Program-made: the position numbers and the translations under genes
Source: Gemmatimonadota bacterium
GTDB taxonomy: Bacteria > Gemmatimonadota > Gemmatimonadetes > Gemmatimonadales > Gemmatimonadaceae
Length of the DNA stretch: 18,013 bases
Direction of reading: 5' to 3'
NCBI GenBank assembly: GCA_028287225.1
Contig: JAQBPZ010000044.1
Location: 1 to 18,013, forward strand
The notes under the pieces: model-generated
Database searches by the model: none
What the model saw: only the letters and a program-made list of their open reading frames with translations
What the model was told of the DNA's origin: nothing
Part shown: one piece after another, positions 1-8,119 of the stretch
How the letters are laid out: each line of letters starts with the position of its first letter
How positions within the stretch are numbered: position 1 is the first letter of the stretch

Positions 1-84
1 ACTGGTGGCCACCTCATCATCATCAGCCGCGCCGCCGAAATCAGCCGGATTTTGAACAAGCTGGCTGTTGATATCGGTACGTAA
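1..84 (+). CDS. C-terminal end of an unidentified protein (partial, 27 residues visible)
   Basis: Frame 1 is open from the left edge to a TAA at 82-84 and encodes a tail ending in ISRILNKLAVDIGT. The stretch is visibly richer in A and T than the rest of the window. I do not recognise the protein, and 27 residues are too few to assign a family. It would be convergent with the aldehyde dehydrogenase, with the heptamer repeat lying between the two stops. It may be a chance open frame. Confidence 0.35.
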   Translation, partial: TGGHLIIISRAAEISRILNKLAVDIGT

Positions 85-116
85 TGCTGCGACTTTGCTC
101 ATCCTGGCATTCTTTT

Positions 117-157
117 GCTCACCGCTCACCGCTCACCGCTCACCGCTCACCGCTCAC
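117..157. repeat. Tandem heptamer repeat (GCTCACC), five full copies plus a partial sixth
   Basis: Starting at 117 the unit GCTCACC occurs five times without a mismatch, followed by GCTCAC and then G. It sits in the short gap between two convergent stop codons (84 and 162) and ends about 5 bp from the aldehyde dehydrogenase stop. No coding role is apparent. A pure short tandem repeat like this could vary in copy number by slippage. Confidence 0.9.
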
Positions 158-161
158 GCCG

Positions 162-1664
162 TCAGGAAGGAGTCCCGAGGTAGTTGTCGATCTGGGCCCG
201 CTGGAGGGCGCCGGAATAGTCGGCGTAGCCCACCTTGGTCTCGGAGTAGAACTCGTAGACCTCCCAGCCCCCCTCACGGTGCCCGTTGCCGGTCTGCTTG
301 ACGCCGCCGAAGGGGAGGTGCGCCTCCGCGCCGATCGTCGGGGCGTTCACGTAGGTGATGCCGTTGTCGAGCTCCGCGAAGGCGCGGAAGGAGAGGTTCA
401 CGTCGCGCGTGTACAGCGACGACGAGAGCCCGTACTTCACCCCGTTGTTGATGCGGAACGCCTCCTCGGCGTCGGCCACGCGGATGACGCTGAGCACGGG
501 GCCGAAGATCTCCTCCTGCTCGATGCGCATCCCCTGCTCCACCCGGGCGAAGATCGTCGGCTCGAAGAAGAAGCCGTGCTCCCAGTCCTTGCCGTCGGGA
601 CGGCGGCCGCCGCAGAGGAGGTCCGCCCCGTCGGCCTGGCCGATGTCGATGTACCGCTCCACCTTCTCGCGCGCGGCCTCGTGGATCAGCGGGCCCACGT
701 CCGTGCCCTTCTTCCGTCCGTCGCCGAGCTTCATGTTGCGCGCCCGGTCCACGAGGCGGCCGAGGAACCGGTCGTGGATCCCCTTCTGGAGGATGAGGCG
801 GCTCGTCGCCGTGCAGCGCTGTCCGGTGGTGCCGAAGGCGCCCCACAGCACGCCCTCCAGCGCCAGGTCCAGGTCGGCGTCGTCCAGCACGATCTGGGCG
901 TTCTTGCCGCCCATCTCCAGGGAGAGCCGCTTGTGCATGCGGCCGCAGGTCTCCCCGACGATGCTGCCGGTGGCGGTGGAGCCGGTGAACGAGATGACCG
1001 GCACGTCCGGATGCTCCACGAGCGGCGCGCCCACGTCGGCGCCGAGTCCGTGGACGAGCTGGATCACCTCGGGCGGCAGCCCGGCGTCGAGCATGATCTC
1101 CACGAGCAGGTGCCCGGTGCGCGGCACGTCCTCGCTGGGCTTGAAGACGCAGGAATTTCCGCAGACCAGGGCGGGAAACATCTTCCAGGTGGGGATGGCC
1201 AGCGGGAAGTTGAAGGGCGCGATGATGCCGCACACGCCGATGGGGCGACGGAAGCTCATCGCCCACTTGTTGGCCATCTCGCTCGGCACGGTGCGGCCGC
1301 CGAGCTGGCGGCCCATGGTGGCGGCGTAGTAGGCGGTGTCGATGCCTTCCTGCACGTCGCCGCGCGTCTCGGTGAGCGGCTTGCCCATCTCGCGCGACAT
1401 GACGTCGGCGATCTCCTCCTTCCGCTGCGTCAGCAGGTCGCCGACGCGGCGCAGGACGTCGCCGCGGGCCGGGGCGGGCACCTTGCGCCACTGCTCGAAG
1501 CCGCGCTTCGCGGATTCCACGGCGAGGTCCACGTCGGCGCGGGTGGAGAGCGGAAAGCGCCCGATGAGGTCGCGCGTGTCGGCCGGGTTGCGGTTCTCGA
1601 AGTAGGCGCCCTCGGACGGGGCGGTCCACTGGCCGGCGATGAAGTTCTGGAAGGTCTTGGTCAT
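162..1664 (-). CDS. NAD(P)-dependent aldehyde dehydrogenase family protein
   Basis: The 500-residue protein has the standard ALDH superfamily length and landmarks. The oxyanion Asn is in PFNFP (Asn152), the cofactor Lys in KPSE (175-178), and the Rossmann glycines in FTGSTATG (226-233). The general base is Glu250 in LSLEMGG and the catalytic nucleophile is Cys284 in GQRCT. EEIFGP (384-389) and the C-terminal PFGGVKQTGNGHREGG (451-466) follow. Such enzymes oxidise an aldehyde to a carboxylate in the cytoplasm. The C-terminal motif resembles semialdehyde dehydrogenases (2-oxoglutarate semialdehyde or aminoadipate semialdehyde types), but the substrate cannot be read from sequence. It has its own 78-bp upstream gap and no ribosome binding site of note; a TAGATT box lies 6 nt before the ATG. 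The ATG is supported because conservation begins directly after it (FQNFIAGQW). Confidence 0.95.
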   Translation of the reverse strand: MTKTFQNFIAGQWTAPSEGAYFENRNPADTRDLIGRFPLSTRADVDLAVESAKRGFEQWRKVPAPARGDVLRRVGDLLTQRKEEIADVMSREMGKPLTETRGDVQEGIDTAYYAATMGRQLGGRTVPSEMANKWAMSFRRPIGVCGIIAPFNFPLAIPTWKMFPALVCGNSCVFKPSEDVPRTGHLLVEIMLDAGLPPEVIQLVHGLGADVGAPLVEHPDVPVISFTGSTATGSIVGETCGRMHKRLSLEMGGKNAQIVLDDADLDLALEGVLWGAFGTTGQRCTATSRLILQKGIHDRFLGRLVDRARNMKLGDGRKKGTDVGPLIHEAAREKVERYIDIGQADGADLLCGGRRPDGKDWEHGFFFEPTIFARVEQGMRIEQEEIFGPVLSVIRVADAEEAFRINNGVKYGLSSSLYTRDVNLSFRAFAELDNGITYVNAPTIGAEAHLPFGGVKQTGNGHREGGWEVYEFYSETKVGYADYSGALQRAQIDNYLGTPS

Positions 1665-1670
1665 CCGTCC

Positions 1671-1676
1671 AATCTA
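1671..1676 (-). promoter_or_regulatory. Putative -10 box (TAGATT) of a leaderless aldehyde dehydrogenase transcript
   Basis: On the minus strand TAGATT is followed by six bases (GGACGG) and then the ATG. No convincing -35 hexamer is seen 16-18 bp upstream. The same arrangement is found before comM and before the O-antigen-ligase-like gene, which is why I list it. Confidence 0.35.
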
Positions 1677-1742
1677 CCGGAGGCGCCCGGCATGCTGTAG
1701 GGTGGCGCCCAAGGTCGCCCAACGGGCGACGTCCCCGCCGGT

Positions 1743-2251
1743 CTAGGGGCGTGGAGCGGTGGGCGTCGCGCCGGCGGGCGTCGTGATCATGGGCACCGTG
1801 GGCGCCGAGCAGGTCCAGCCCGCCGGACGGGCGGCGTCCGGCTTCGCGTAGCCCGAGTGCGGCAGCACCTCGATGGCGCCGAGGACGAGGCCCCAGATCA
1901 CGAGCAGCAGCGAGAGGACGTGTGCGCGCGCCGTGCGGTGGCGCCAGGTCCACACGCTGCTCCACAGGCCGCCCGCGGTGACGGCCGCCACGGCGGCGAG
2001 ATACCCGTAGAGCTGCACGCCGCAGGTCTTCGGATACGGCCAGAAGAGGATGGCGATGCCGAGCGCCGCCGCGAGGGCGAGCCGCAGCAGGGCCGGCCAG
2101 GTGCGCGTGCTCTCCCGCTCGGCCACCACGCGCGCCTGCGCCGCGGGGGCCGGCGCGGCGCCCTTCTGCGCCGGCGCCGAGGGAATCAGCGCCGAATCCG
2201 AGATCGACTCCAGCTGGCGGTCGATCTTCTTGAGCTCCGCGTCCCAGTCCG

Positions 2252-2255
<4 letters not shown>
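1743..2255 (-). CDS. Small three-helix membrane protein, function unknown
   Basis: The 170-residue protein starts MTDWDAELKKIDRQLESISD, a charged and probably helical N-terminus. A Pro/Ala-rich linker (about 23-45) leads to three hydrophobic segments at about 55-73, 81-103 and 111-132, and the C-terminal tail is Pro/Thr-rich. Two cysteines (Cys78, Cys149) fall outside the helices. I do not recognise the family. Its ATG overlaps the stop of the upstream sigma-54 regulator as ATGA (2252-2255), so it is almost certainly translationally coupled to that gene. It is the last gene of a four-gene operon. A role in the signalling module, for example as an envelope partner of the regulator, is only a guess from position. 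Confidence 0.8.
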
Positions 2256-3666
<1,411 letters not shown>

Positions 3667-3670
<4 letters not shown>

Positions 3671-4332
3671 GGCCTGGCGCCCGTCGTCTTGTACAGCGTG
3701 ACGCGCCCGTTCGCGATGCGGACGTCGGCGAGGTTGCGCGGCGTCGGCACCGGCAGCGCATCCTGCGCGACGCCCTCGGTCCGCTTCCCCTTGGTGATCT
3801 GCTGCACGAGGCGCGGGATGGCGCCGCCCGGCACGTTGAACTCGCGCAGCTTCACGGTGCGGACCTGGAACTCGCTGAGCCCGGGCCGCACCACGTGGAA
3901 GGTGCCGCCCAGGGTGATCCGCTCGCGCGCGTTGAGCAGTCCGCCGAGGGGACCGAGCACGCCGGAGCCGGCGATGTCCTTCATGGGGACGATGGCGCGC
4001 AGCAGGATCTGGTCGCCGATGACCGCGGCCTCCACGCTGTCGGCCGACGCGGGGAGCATCCTGCCCGCGGCCTGCGAGACGTACGCGGTGATCTCGGCGG
4101 CGCTGAGGTTGGCGAACACGGGGCCCTTCGGGTTGTCGAGCGCAGCGATCGCGCGGCGGCCACGCTCGGCAGCGGCGGGGGTGAGGGGCTGCCACGTCTG
4201 CTCCGCGGGGGCGGTGGCGACCGCGGGGGCCTTGCCGGGAAGATTGTGCATCCAGCGGTCGCGCGTGAGCCAGCCGGCCAGGGCGAGGATCGCGAGCACC
4301 ACCAGGCATCCGAGACGAGCGATACATCCCAT
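3667..4332 (-). CDS. Membrane-anchored protein of unknown function (possibly LmeA/YpmS-like)
   Basis: The 221-residue protein has a single N-terminal hydrophobic segment (about residues 7-22), which would place the rest outside the cytoplasmic membrane. The remainder alternates short hydrophobic strands with a 'LSAAEITAYV' opening and a 'VPGGAIPRLVQQITKG' segment. This recalls LmeA/DUF2993 or YpmS-type lipid-binding folds, but that is impression, not a motif match. A GGAGG lies about 10 nt upstream of its ATG, inside the end of thpR, and the thpR stop is 3 bp away. Its own stop overlaps the GTG of the response regulator. The co-transcription with a two-component regulator could mean a related envelope function. 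Confidence 0.8.
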
Positions 4333-4335
4333 CGG

Positions 4336-4899
4336 TCAGCGTCCTCCGAGTGTCGCCGTGTGCACACGGCGGTAGCGCGCGCCGGACGGCGCCAGCACGC
4401 TGTCGAACAGGGTGATCGCAGTGACGTCCTGCGCTGCCGAGAAAGGTATGCGTCGCGCGGCGCGGGCGAGAGCGCGGGCCTGGACCACGGCCAGTGGTGA
4501 CCTGACGCGCGCGAGGGTGACGTGGGGGCGGAACGCCCGCCCCTCCACCTCCACGCCGGCATGGGCGCAGCCCAGCTCGAGGTCGTGGTGCAGGAGCTCG
4601 AGCCGCGCCTCCCCCTCTACCCCCATCCATACGACGCGTGCCCGGCGAAAGTTCGGGAAGGCGCCGAATCCGGCGAGGTGCATGCTGAACGCGCGGTGCG
4701 CGGCGACCGCGGCGTCGAGCGCCGGCACGAGGCGCTCGACGAGGGCGTCGTCGCCGTCGCCGATGAACTTGAGGGTCAGGTGGCGCTTCTCGGGCGCGAC
4801 CCAGGCGAGGCCGGGCTCCAGCGCACGCAGCGGGGCGATGGCGTCGTCCATGGCGGCGACGATCGCCGGCGCGAGCTCGATGGCGAGGAAGAGGCGCAT
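4336..4899 (-). CDS. thpR: RNA 2',3'-cyclic phosphodiesterase (2H family, 'LigT/ThpR')
   Basis: The 187-residue protein matches the length and the two signature HxTx motifs of the 2H phosphoesterase superfamily: HLTL at 40-43 and HVTL at 126-129. It also has the N-terminal MRLFLAIEL typical of ThpR and KFIGDG after the first motif. The two histidines form the active site that opens 2',3'-cyclic phosphates; the family was first described as a 2'-5' RNA ligase. It acts in the cytoplasm. It is the first gene of the four-gene minus-strand operon. There is no clear Shine-Dalgarno sequence before the ATG. The 151-bp gap upstream contains a GC-only palindrome but no promoter that I can name. Confidence 0.93.
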   Translation of the reverse strand: MRLFLAIELAPAIVAAMDDAIAPLRALEPGLAWVAPEKRHLTLKFIGDGDDALVERLVPALDAAVAAHRAFSMHLAGFGAFPNFRRARVVWMGVEGEARLELLHHDLELGCAHAGVEVEGRAFRPHVTLARVRSPLAVVQARALARAARRIPFSAAQDVTAITLFDSVLAPSGARYRRVHTATLGGR

Positions 4900-4963
4900 G
4901 AAGTGGTGAGCCCTGCGTGGATTGGGTGACAGGGTGCCGAGTGCCGGTCGGCATGTTGTTTTC

Positions 4964-4977
4964 GGGGGGGGCCCCCC
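4964..4977. repeat. G8C6 homopolymer palindrome between two minus-strand genes
   Basis: Eight G residues are followed directly by six C residues in the gap between the LarE-associated small gene and thpR. It is self-complementary with no loop, so it is not a normal terminator stem. On the minus strand it is followed by GAAAAC rather than a T-run. A homopolymer run of this kind is also a site where sequencing or replication slippage is likely. Confidence 0.7.
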
Positions 4978-5050
4978 TGGCGCAGCGGAGGAGAATCGCC
5001 GGCCACGTTCCTGCGGCCAGGTTCCGACGACGACGGCCCGCCGACGCGGG

Positions 5051-5287
5051 TCAGCCCAGCTCCACTGCGACGTGGCTGAAGCCGTGCGCCTTCGCGAGCG
5101 CCAGCACCTGCCGCCGCACGCCGGGCTCCCCCAGCCGCGCCATCACGTCGGCCGACACGCGCAGCACCGCCAGCGTCCCCCTCGGCTCCACGAGGCCCGG
5201 CACGCTCATCCCGACCAGCGCGGCGACGAGTCGATCCGCCTTTTTCCGGGCGTCGGAATCGGCGGAGCTGGCGAACATCGCGCTCAT
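5051..5287 (-). CDS. Small protein coupled to larE, resembling the LarE C-terminal segment
   Basis: The 78-residue protein begins with ATG overlapping the larE stop as ATGA (5284-5287). By eye, residues 37-78 (from GTLAVLRVSAD to GFSHVAVELG) can be laid without gaps over LarE residues 214-255 (DDLARIEIGRD to GFARVALDLR). There are about nine identities and a matching hydrophobic pattern, including the 'GF..VA.(E/D)L' ending. The N-terminal third is charged and helical (ARKKADRLVAALVG). It has no PP-loop and no cysteine. I do not recognise a named family. It could be a partner subunit of LarE, or an unrelated small fold that ends in a similar strand. Confidence 0.8.
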   Translation of the reverse strand: MSAMFASSADSDARKKADRLVAALVGMSVPGLVEPRGTLAVLRVSADVMARLGEPGVRRQVLALAKAHGFSHVAVELG

Positions 5288-6099
5288 GCGCCCTCGATCC
5301 CGTGCAGCACGTTCAACGAGCCCGATCGAAACCCGCGCAGGTCGAGCGCCACGCGGGCGAACCCGGCGCCGGTCACCGCGGTGCGAAGGGCCTCGGTGCG
5401 CTCCGGGACGAGCCAGGCGTCGAGCTGGTCGCGCCCGATCTCGATCCGCGCCAGGTCGTCGTGGTACCGCACCCGCAGGTCACCGGTCACCCCGAGCCGG
5501 CGCAGCGCCGCCTCGGCGCGCTCCACCTGCTGGAGCCGTTCGGCCGTCACTCCCGTGCCGTACGGCAGGCGCGACGACAGGCAGGGCGACGACGGCTGCT
5601 GCCAGGTGGGCAGCCCCAGCGCGCGCGACCGCTCGCGGATCTCCGCCTTGGTGAACCCCAGCTCGGCGAGCGGACTGGCGACCGCGTGCTCCGCCGCCGC
5701 CTTCGCCCCCGGGCGGTAGTCGCCCAGGTCGTCGGCGTTCGTGCCGTCGGCCACCGTGTCGAAGCCGCGCGAGCGCGCGAGCGGCACGAGCCGCCCCCAG
5801 AGCTCGGTCTTGCAGAAGTAGCAGCGGTTCGACGGGTTGGCCGCGTAGCGCGGGTCGGCCAGCTCCTCGGTGTCCATCTCCACCACCGGCACGCCGAAGT
5901 CGTGCGCCACCCGGCGCGCGGTCTCCCACTGTTCGGCGGGGTACGACGCGCTGCGCCCGATGATTGCGAGGATGGCATCGGAGCCCAGCGTACGTCGCGC
6001 CACCACGGCGAGGTATGCGGAGTCGACGCCGCCGCTGTATCCTATGGCAACACGAGCTCGCGCCCGGAGCCACTGCTCCAGCGCAGCCTCACGAACCAT
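5284..6099 (-). CDS. larE: ATP-dependent sulfur transferase LarE (nickel-pincer nucleotide biosynthesis)
   Basis: The 271-residue protein has the LarE layout. The PP-loop SGGVDS (22-27) adenylates the substrate. NRCYFCK (91-97) and PCLSSRLPYGTG (172-183) follow. The C-terminal domain contains RVRYHDDLARIEI (209-221) and GFARVALDLRGFRSGSLN (246-263). LarE supplies sulfur to pyridinium-3,5-biscarboxylic acid mononucleotide when the nickel cofactor of lactate racemase is made. Cys173 aligns with the sulfur-donor cysteine of the family. Cys93 and Cys96 add a CxxC, the arrangement I associate with iron-sulfur-containing LarE proteins rather than single-cysteine sacrificial ones. larB, larC and larA are not in the window. 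I chose the ATG at 6099 because the PP-loop domain begins about 15 residues later; a GTG 45 bp upstream is possible. Confidence 0.9.
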   Translation of the reverse strand: MVREAALEQWLRARARVAIGYSGGVDSAYLAVVARRTLGSDAILAIIGRSASYPAEQWETARRVAHDFGVPVVEMDTEELADPRYAANPSNRCYFCKTELWGRLVPLARSRGFDTVADGTNADDLGDYRPGAKAAAEHAVASPLAELGFTKAEIRERSRALGLPTWQQPSSPCLSSRLPYGTGVTAERLQQVERAEAALRRLGVTGDLRVRYHDDLARIEIGRDQLDAWLVPERTEALRTAVTGAGFARVALDLRGFRSGSLNVLHGIEGA

Positions 6100-6223
6100 A
6101 GCGGACTCGGCGTTTTCGACGCGGTCCGAGGCGTGTGCCTTCACGTGGATTGAGTCGTCGTCGCCATGCGCGGAAGTTATCGGTTGCGCGTCGGCGCTGG
6201 CAGTCACACCGAAGCGAGGCCAG

Positions 6224-6239
6224 CGGCACGAGGTCTGCG
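6224..6239 (+). promoter_or_regulatory. Candidate sigma-54 promoter for the PilB/GspE-like gene
   Basis: The sequence CGGCACGAGGTCTGCG carries the invariant GG and GC of the -24/-12 promoter with exactly ten bases between them, and GGCACG and TGC both match the consensus TGGCACG-N4-TTGC. A start site about 12 bp later (near 6250) would leave a leader of about 36 nt with the ribosome binding site at 6271-6277. This is motif matching in a GC-rich genome, so chance is possible; CATATTCCC just downstream could instead be a sigma-70 -10 region. Confidence 0.35.
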
Positions 6240-6270
6240 GCTGAGCGCGGCATATTCCCTTTCCTGGCTG

Positions 6271-6277
6271 GAAGGAG
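6271..6277 (+). promoter_or_regulatory. Ribosome binding site (GAAGGAG) fixing the start of the PilB/GspE-like gene
   Basis: GAAGGAG ends 8 nt before the ATG at 6286. It decides for this start over an in-frame ATG at 6166, which has no comparable site and would add 40 low-complexity residues. Confidence 0.75.
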
Positions 6278-6285
6278 CTACGTCG

Positions 6286-8109
6286 ATGCATTGGCTGCAG
6301 AGCGCCGCCACCCGAGCGGATATTCCGGGTATCGAGGCACTCTCGCTGCCGTTCAATGCGCCTGCCGCCGACGGCTGGGACATGGCGAGCCGCGTCTCCG
6401 GCCTGGCGCCGCGCGACCTGGCCGTGCGGCTCGCCGGCGTGCTGCACCTCAAGGCCGCCGACCTGGACGAGGTCGACCCGCCCTCGCGGCCGCTGATCCC
6501 CGAGAAGCTGGCGCGCCGGCACCACGTCTACCCGATCCGCGCCGACGACCGCACCATCACCGTCGCGACGTCCGACCCCACCGATTTCGACGCCGAGCAG
6601 GCGCTCAGCTTCGCAACCGGGCGGCGCATCATCTTCGAGCTCGCCGCGCCGGTGGACATTACCGACGCCCTCAACTCCACCTTCTCCGTGGAGCGCGCGG
6701 TGGAGGTGCTCCTCAACAAGGTGGGCGCCGACGCCGACGCCGACGCGGTGCGGCTCGTCGAGGAGACCGCTCCCGAGGAGGTCTCGCAGCGCGACGTGGA
6801 CGCGGCGCCGATCGTGAAGCTCACGAACCTGCTGCTGAGCGACGCCGTGAACCAGCGCGCCAGCGACATCCACGTGGAGCCCGGCACCGCGCGCGGCGGC
6901 ATGGTCCGCTTCCGCATCGACGGCGTGATGCGCCAGTACATGGAGCTGCCGCCCTCCGCGGTCACGCGCATCGTGTCCCGCATCAAGGTGCTCGCGAAGC
7001 TCGACATCGCCGACCGGATGCGGCCGCAGGACGGACGCGCGCGCATCCACGTGGCGAACAAGTCGTACGACCTGCGCATCTCCACCGTCCCCACCCAGGA
7101 GGCGGAGAAGGCGGTGATCCGCATCCTGCGCTCCGACACGCTGCGCTCGCTCGACGAGATGCGTCTCACGCCCCCCGAGCTCCTGCGCTTCCGGCAACTG
7201 CTCTCCTTCCGCGAGGGGCTGGCGGTGGTCACCGGCCCCACCGGCTCGGGCAAGACGACGACGCTGTACGCCGCGGTGCGCGAGATCGCCACCGGCGAGG
7301 TGAACGTGATGACGGTGGAGGATCCGGTCGAGTACCAGTTCGCCGGCATCACGCAGATCCAGGTGGACGTCAAGAAGGGGATCACCTTCGCGTCGGCGCT
7401 CCGCTCGGTGCTGCGGCAGGACCCGGACGTCATCCTGGTGGGCGAGATCCGCGACAGCGAGACGGCGCAGATCGCGGCGCAGGCGGCGCTCACGGGGCAC
7501 CTCGTGCTCGCCACCCTGCACACCAACGACGCCATGAGCACGGTCACCCGGCTCGCCGAGCTGGGGCTGGACCGCGCGACGATCGCCGCGACGCTGCGCG
7601 GTGCGGTGGCGCAGCGCCTCGTGCGGCGCGTCTGCTCCGAGTGCACGCAGCCGGTCACGGCCCCGCTCTTCCTGGACGAGGAGCGCCTGATGGAGCACTA
7701 CGGGCAGGCGCCGGCGGTGCGCGCGGTGGGCTGCCGCCGCTGCGCCGGCACGGGCTACCTCGGCCGGCTGCCGGTAGTGGAAGTCGCCCTGATGACGCCG
7801 AGCCTCAGCGAGCAGATCGTGGGCGGCGCGTCGGCGGGCGCGCTCCAGCGCGTCGCCGCCGAGCAGGGGATGTGGCCGATGCGCAACGTGGCGCTCGAGC
7901 GCGCGGCGGCGGGCGAGACGACGCTCCAGGAAGTGGATCGCGTGCTCGGCGAGATGCCCACGGAGGACACCGGCAACCGCGACGGCTCCAGCCGCGGCAC
8001 GGGCGGCTTCGACATGTCGCTGTTCGACGCGAAGGAGCCGGAGCCGATCGTGCGCGAGCGGCGCAGCCTAGGCGACCGCCGGCGCGGCCCGCGCCGGCGC
8101 GACGGCTGA
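6286..8109 (+). CDS. Type II secretion / type IV pilus assembly ATPase (GspE/PilB/MshE family)
   Basis: The 607-residue protein is a complete secretion ATPase. An N-terminal MshEN/GspE-N-like region (about 40-130) is followed by the central domain with RASDIHVEPG (191-200) and RFRIDGVMRQ (208-217). The motor has Walker A GPTGSGKTTT (317-326), the Asp box around VEDPVEY (344-350), Walker B DPDVILVGEIRD (379-390) and the His box TGHLVLATLHTND (403-415). A zinc-type tetracysteine is formed by CSEC (450-453) and CRRC (483-486). It would be a cytoplasmic hexamer driving pilin or pseudopilin assembly. Past about residue 555 there is a disordered tail ending in a strongly basic ERRSLGDRRRGPRRRDG. 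No other pilus gene is adjacent, so PilB cannot be told from GspE. It is divergent from larE and convergent with the SGNH hydrolase (11-bp gap between stops). Confidence 0.95.
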   Translation: MHWLQSAATRADIPGIEALSLPFNAPAADGWDMASRVSGLAPRDLAVRLAGVLHLKAADLDEVDPPSRPLIPEKLARRHHVYPIRADDRTITVATSDPTDFDAEQALSFATGRRIIFELAAPVDITDALNSTFSVERAVEVLLNKVGADADADAVRLVEETAPEEVSQRDVDAAPIVKLTNLLLSDAVNQRASDIHVEPGTARGGMVRFRIDGVMRQYMELPPSAVTRIVSRIKVLAKLDIADRMRPQDGRARIHVANKSYDLRISTVPTQEAEKAVIRILRSDTLRSLDEMRLTPPELLRFRQLLSFREGLAVVTGPTGSGKTTTLYAAVREIATGEVNVMTVEDPVEYQFAGITQIQVDVKKGITFASALRSVLRQDPDVILVGEIRDSETAQIAAQAALTGHLVLATLHTNDAMSTVTRLAELGLDRATIAATLRGAVAQRLVRRVCSECTQPVTAPLFLDEERLMEHYGQAPAVRAVGCRRCAGTGYLGRLPVVEVALMTPSLSEQIVGGASAGALQRVAAEQGMWPMRNVALERAAAGETTLQEVDRVLGEMPTEDTGNRDGSSRGTGGFDMSLFDAKEPEPIVRERRSLGDRRRGPRRRDG

Positions 8110-8119
8110 CCGCGCCGGC

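Noticed and set aside
84..1700. Long open frame on the plus strand opposite the aldehyde dehydrogenase
   Set aside because: The translation is an Arg/His/Leu/Asp-rich antisense shadow typical of GC-rich DNA, whereas the minus strand encodes a complete enzyme with all catalytic motifs.
6528..7658. 376-codon minus-strand frame opposite the PilB/GspE ATPase
   Set aside because: It is Ser/Arg/Thr-rich with no motif and lies over a complete secretion ATPase.
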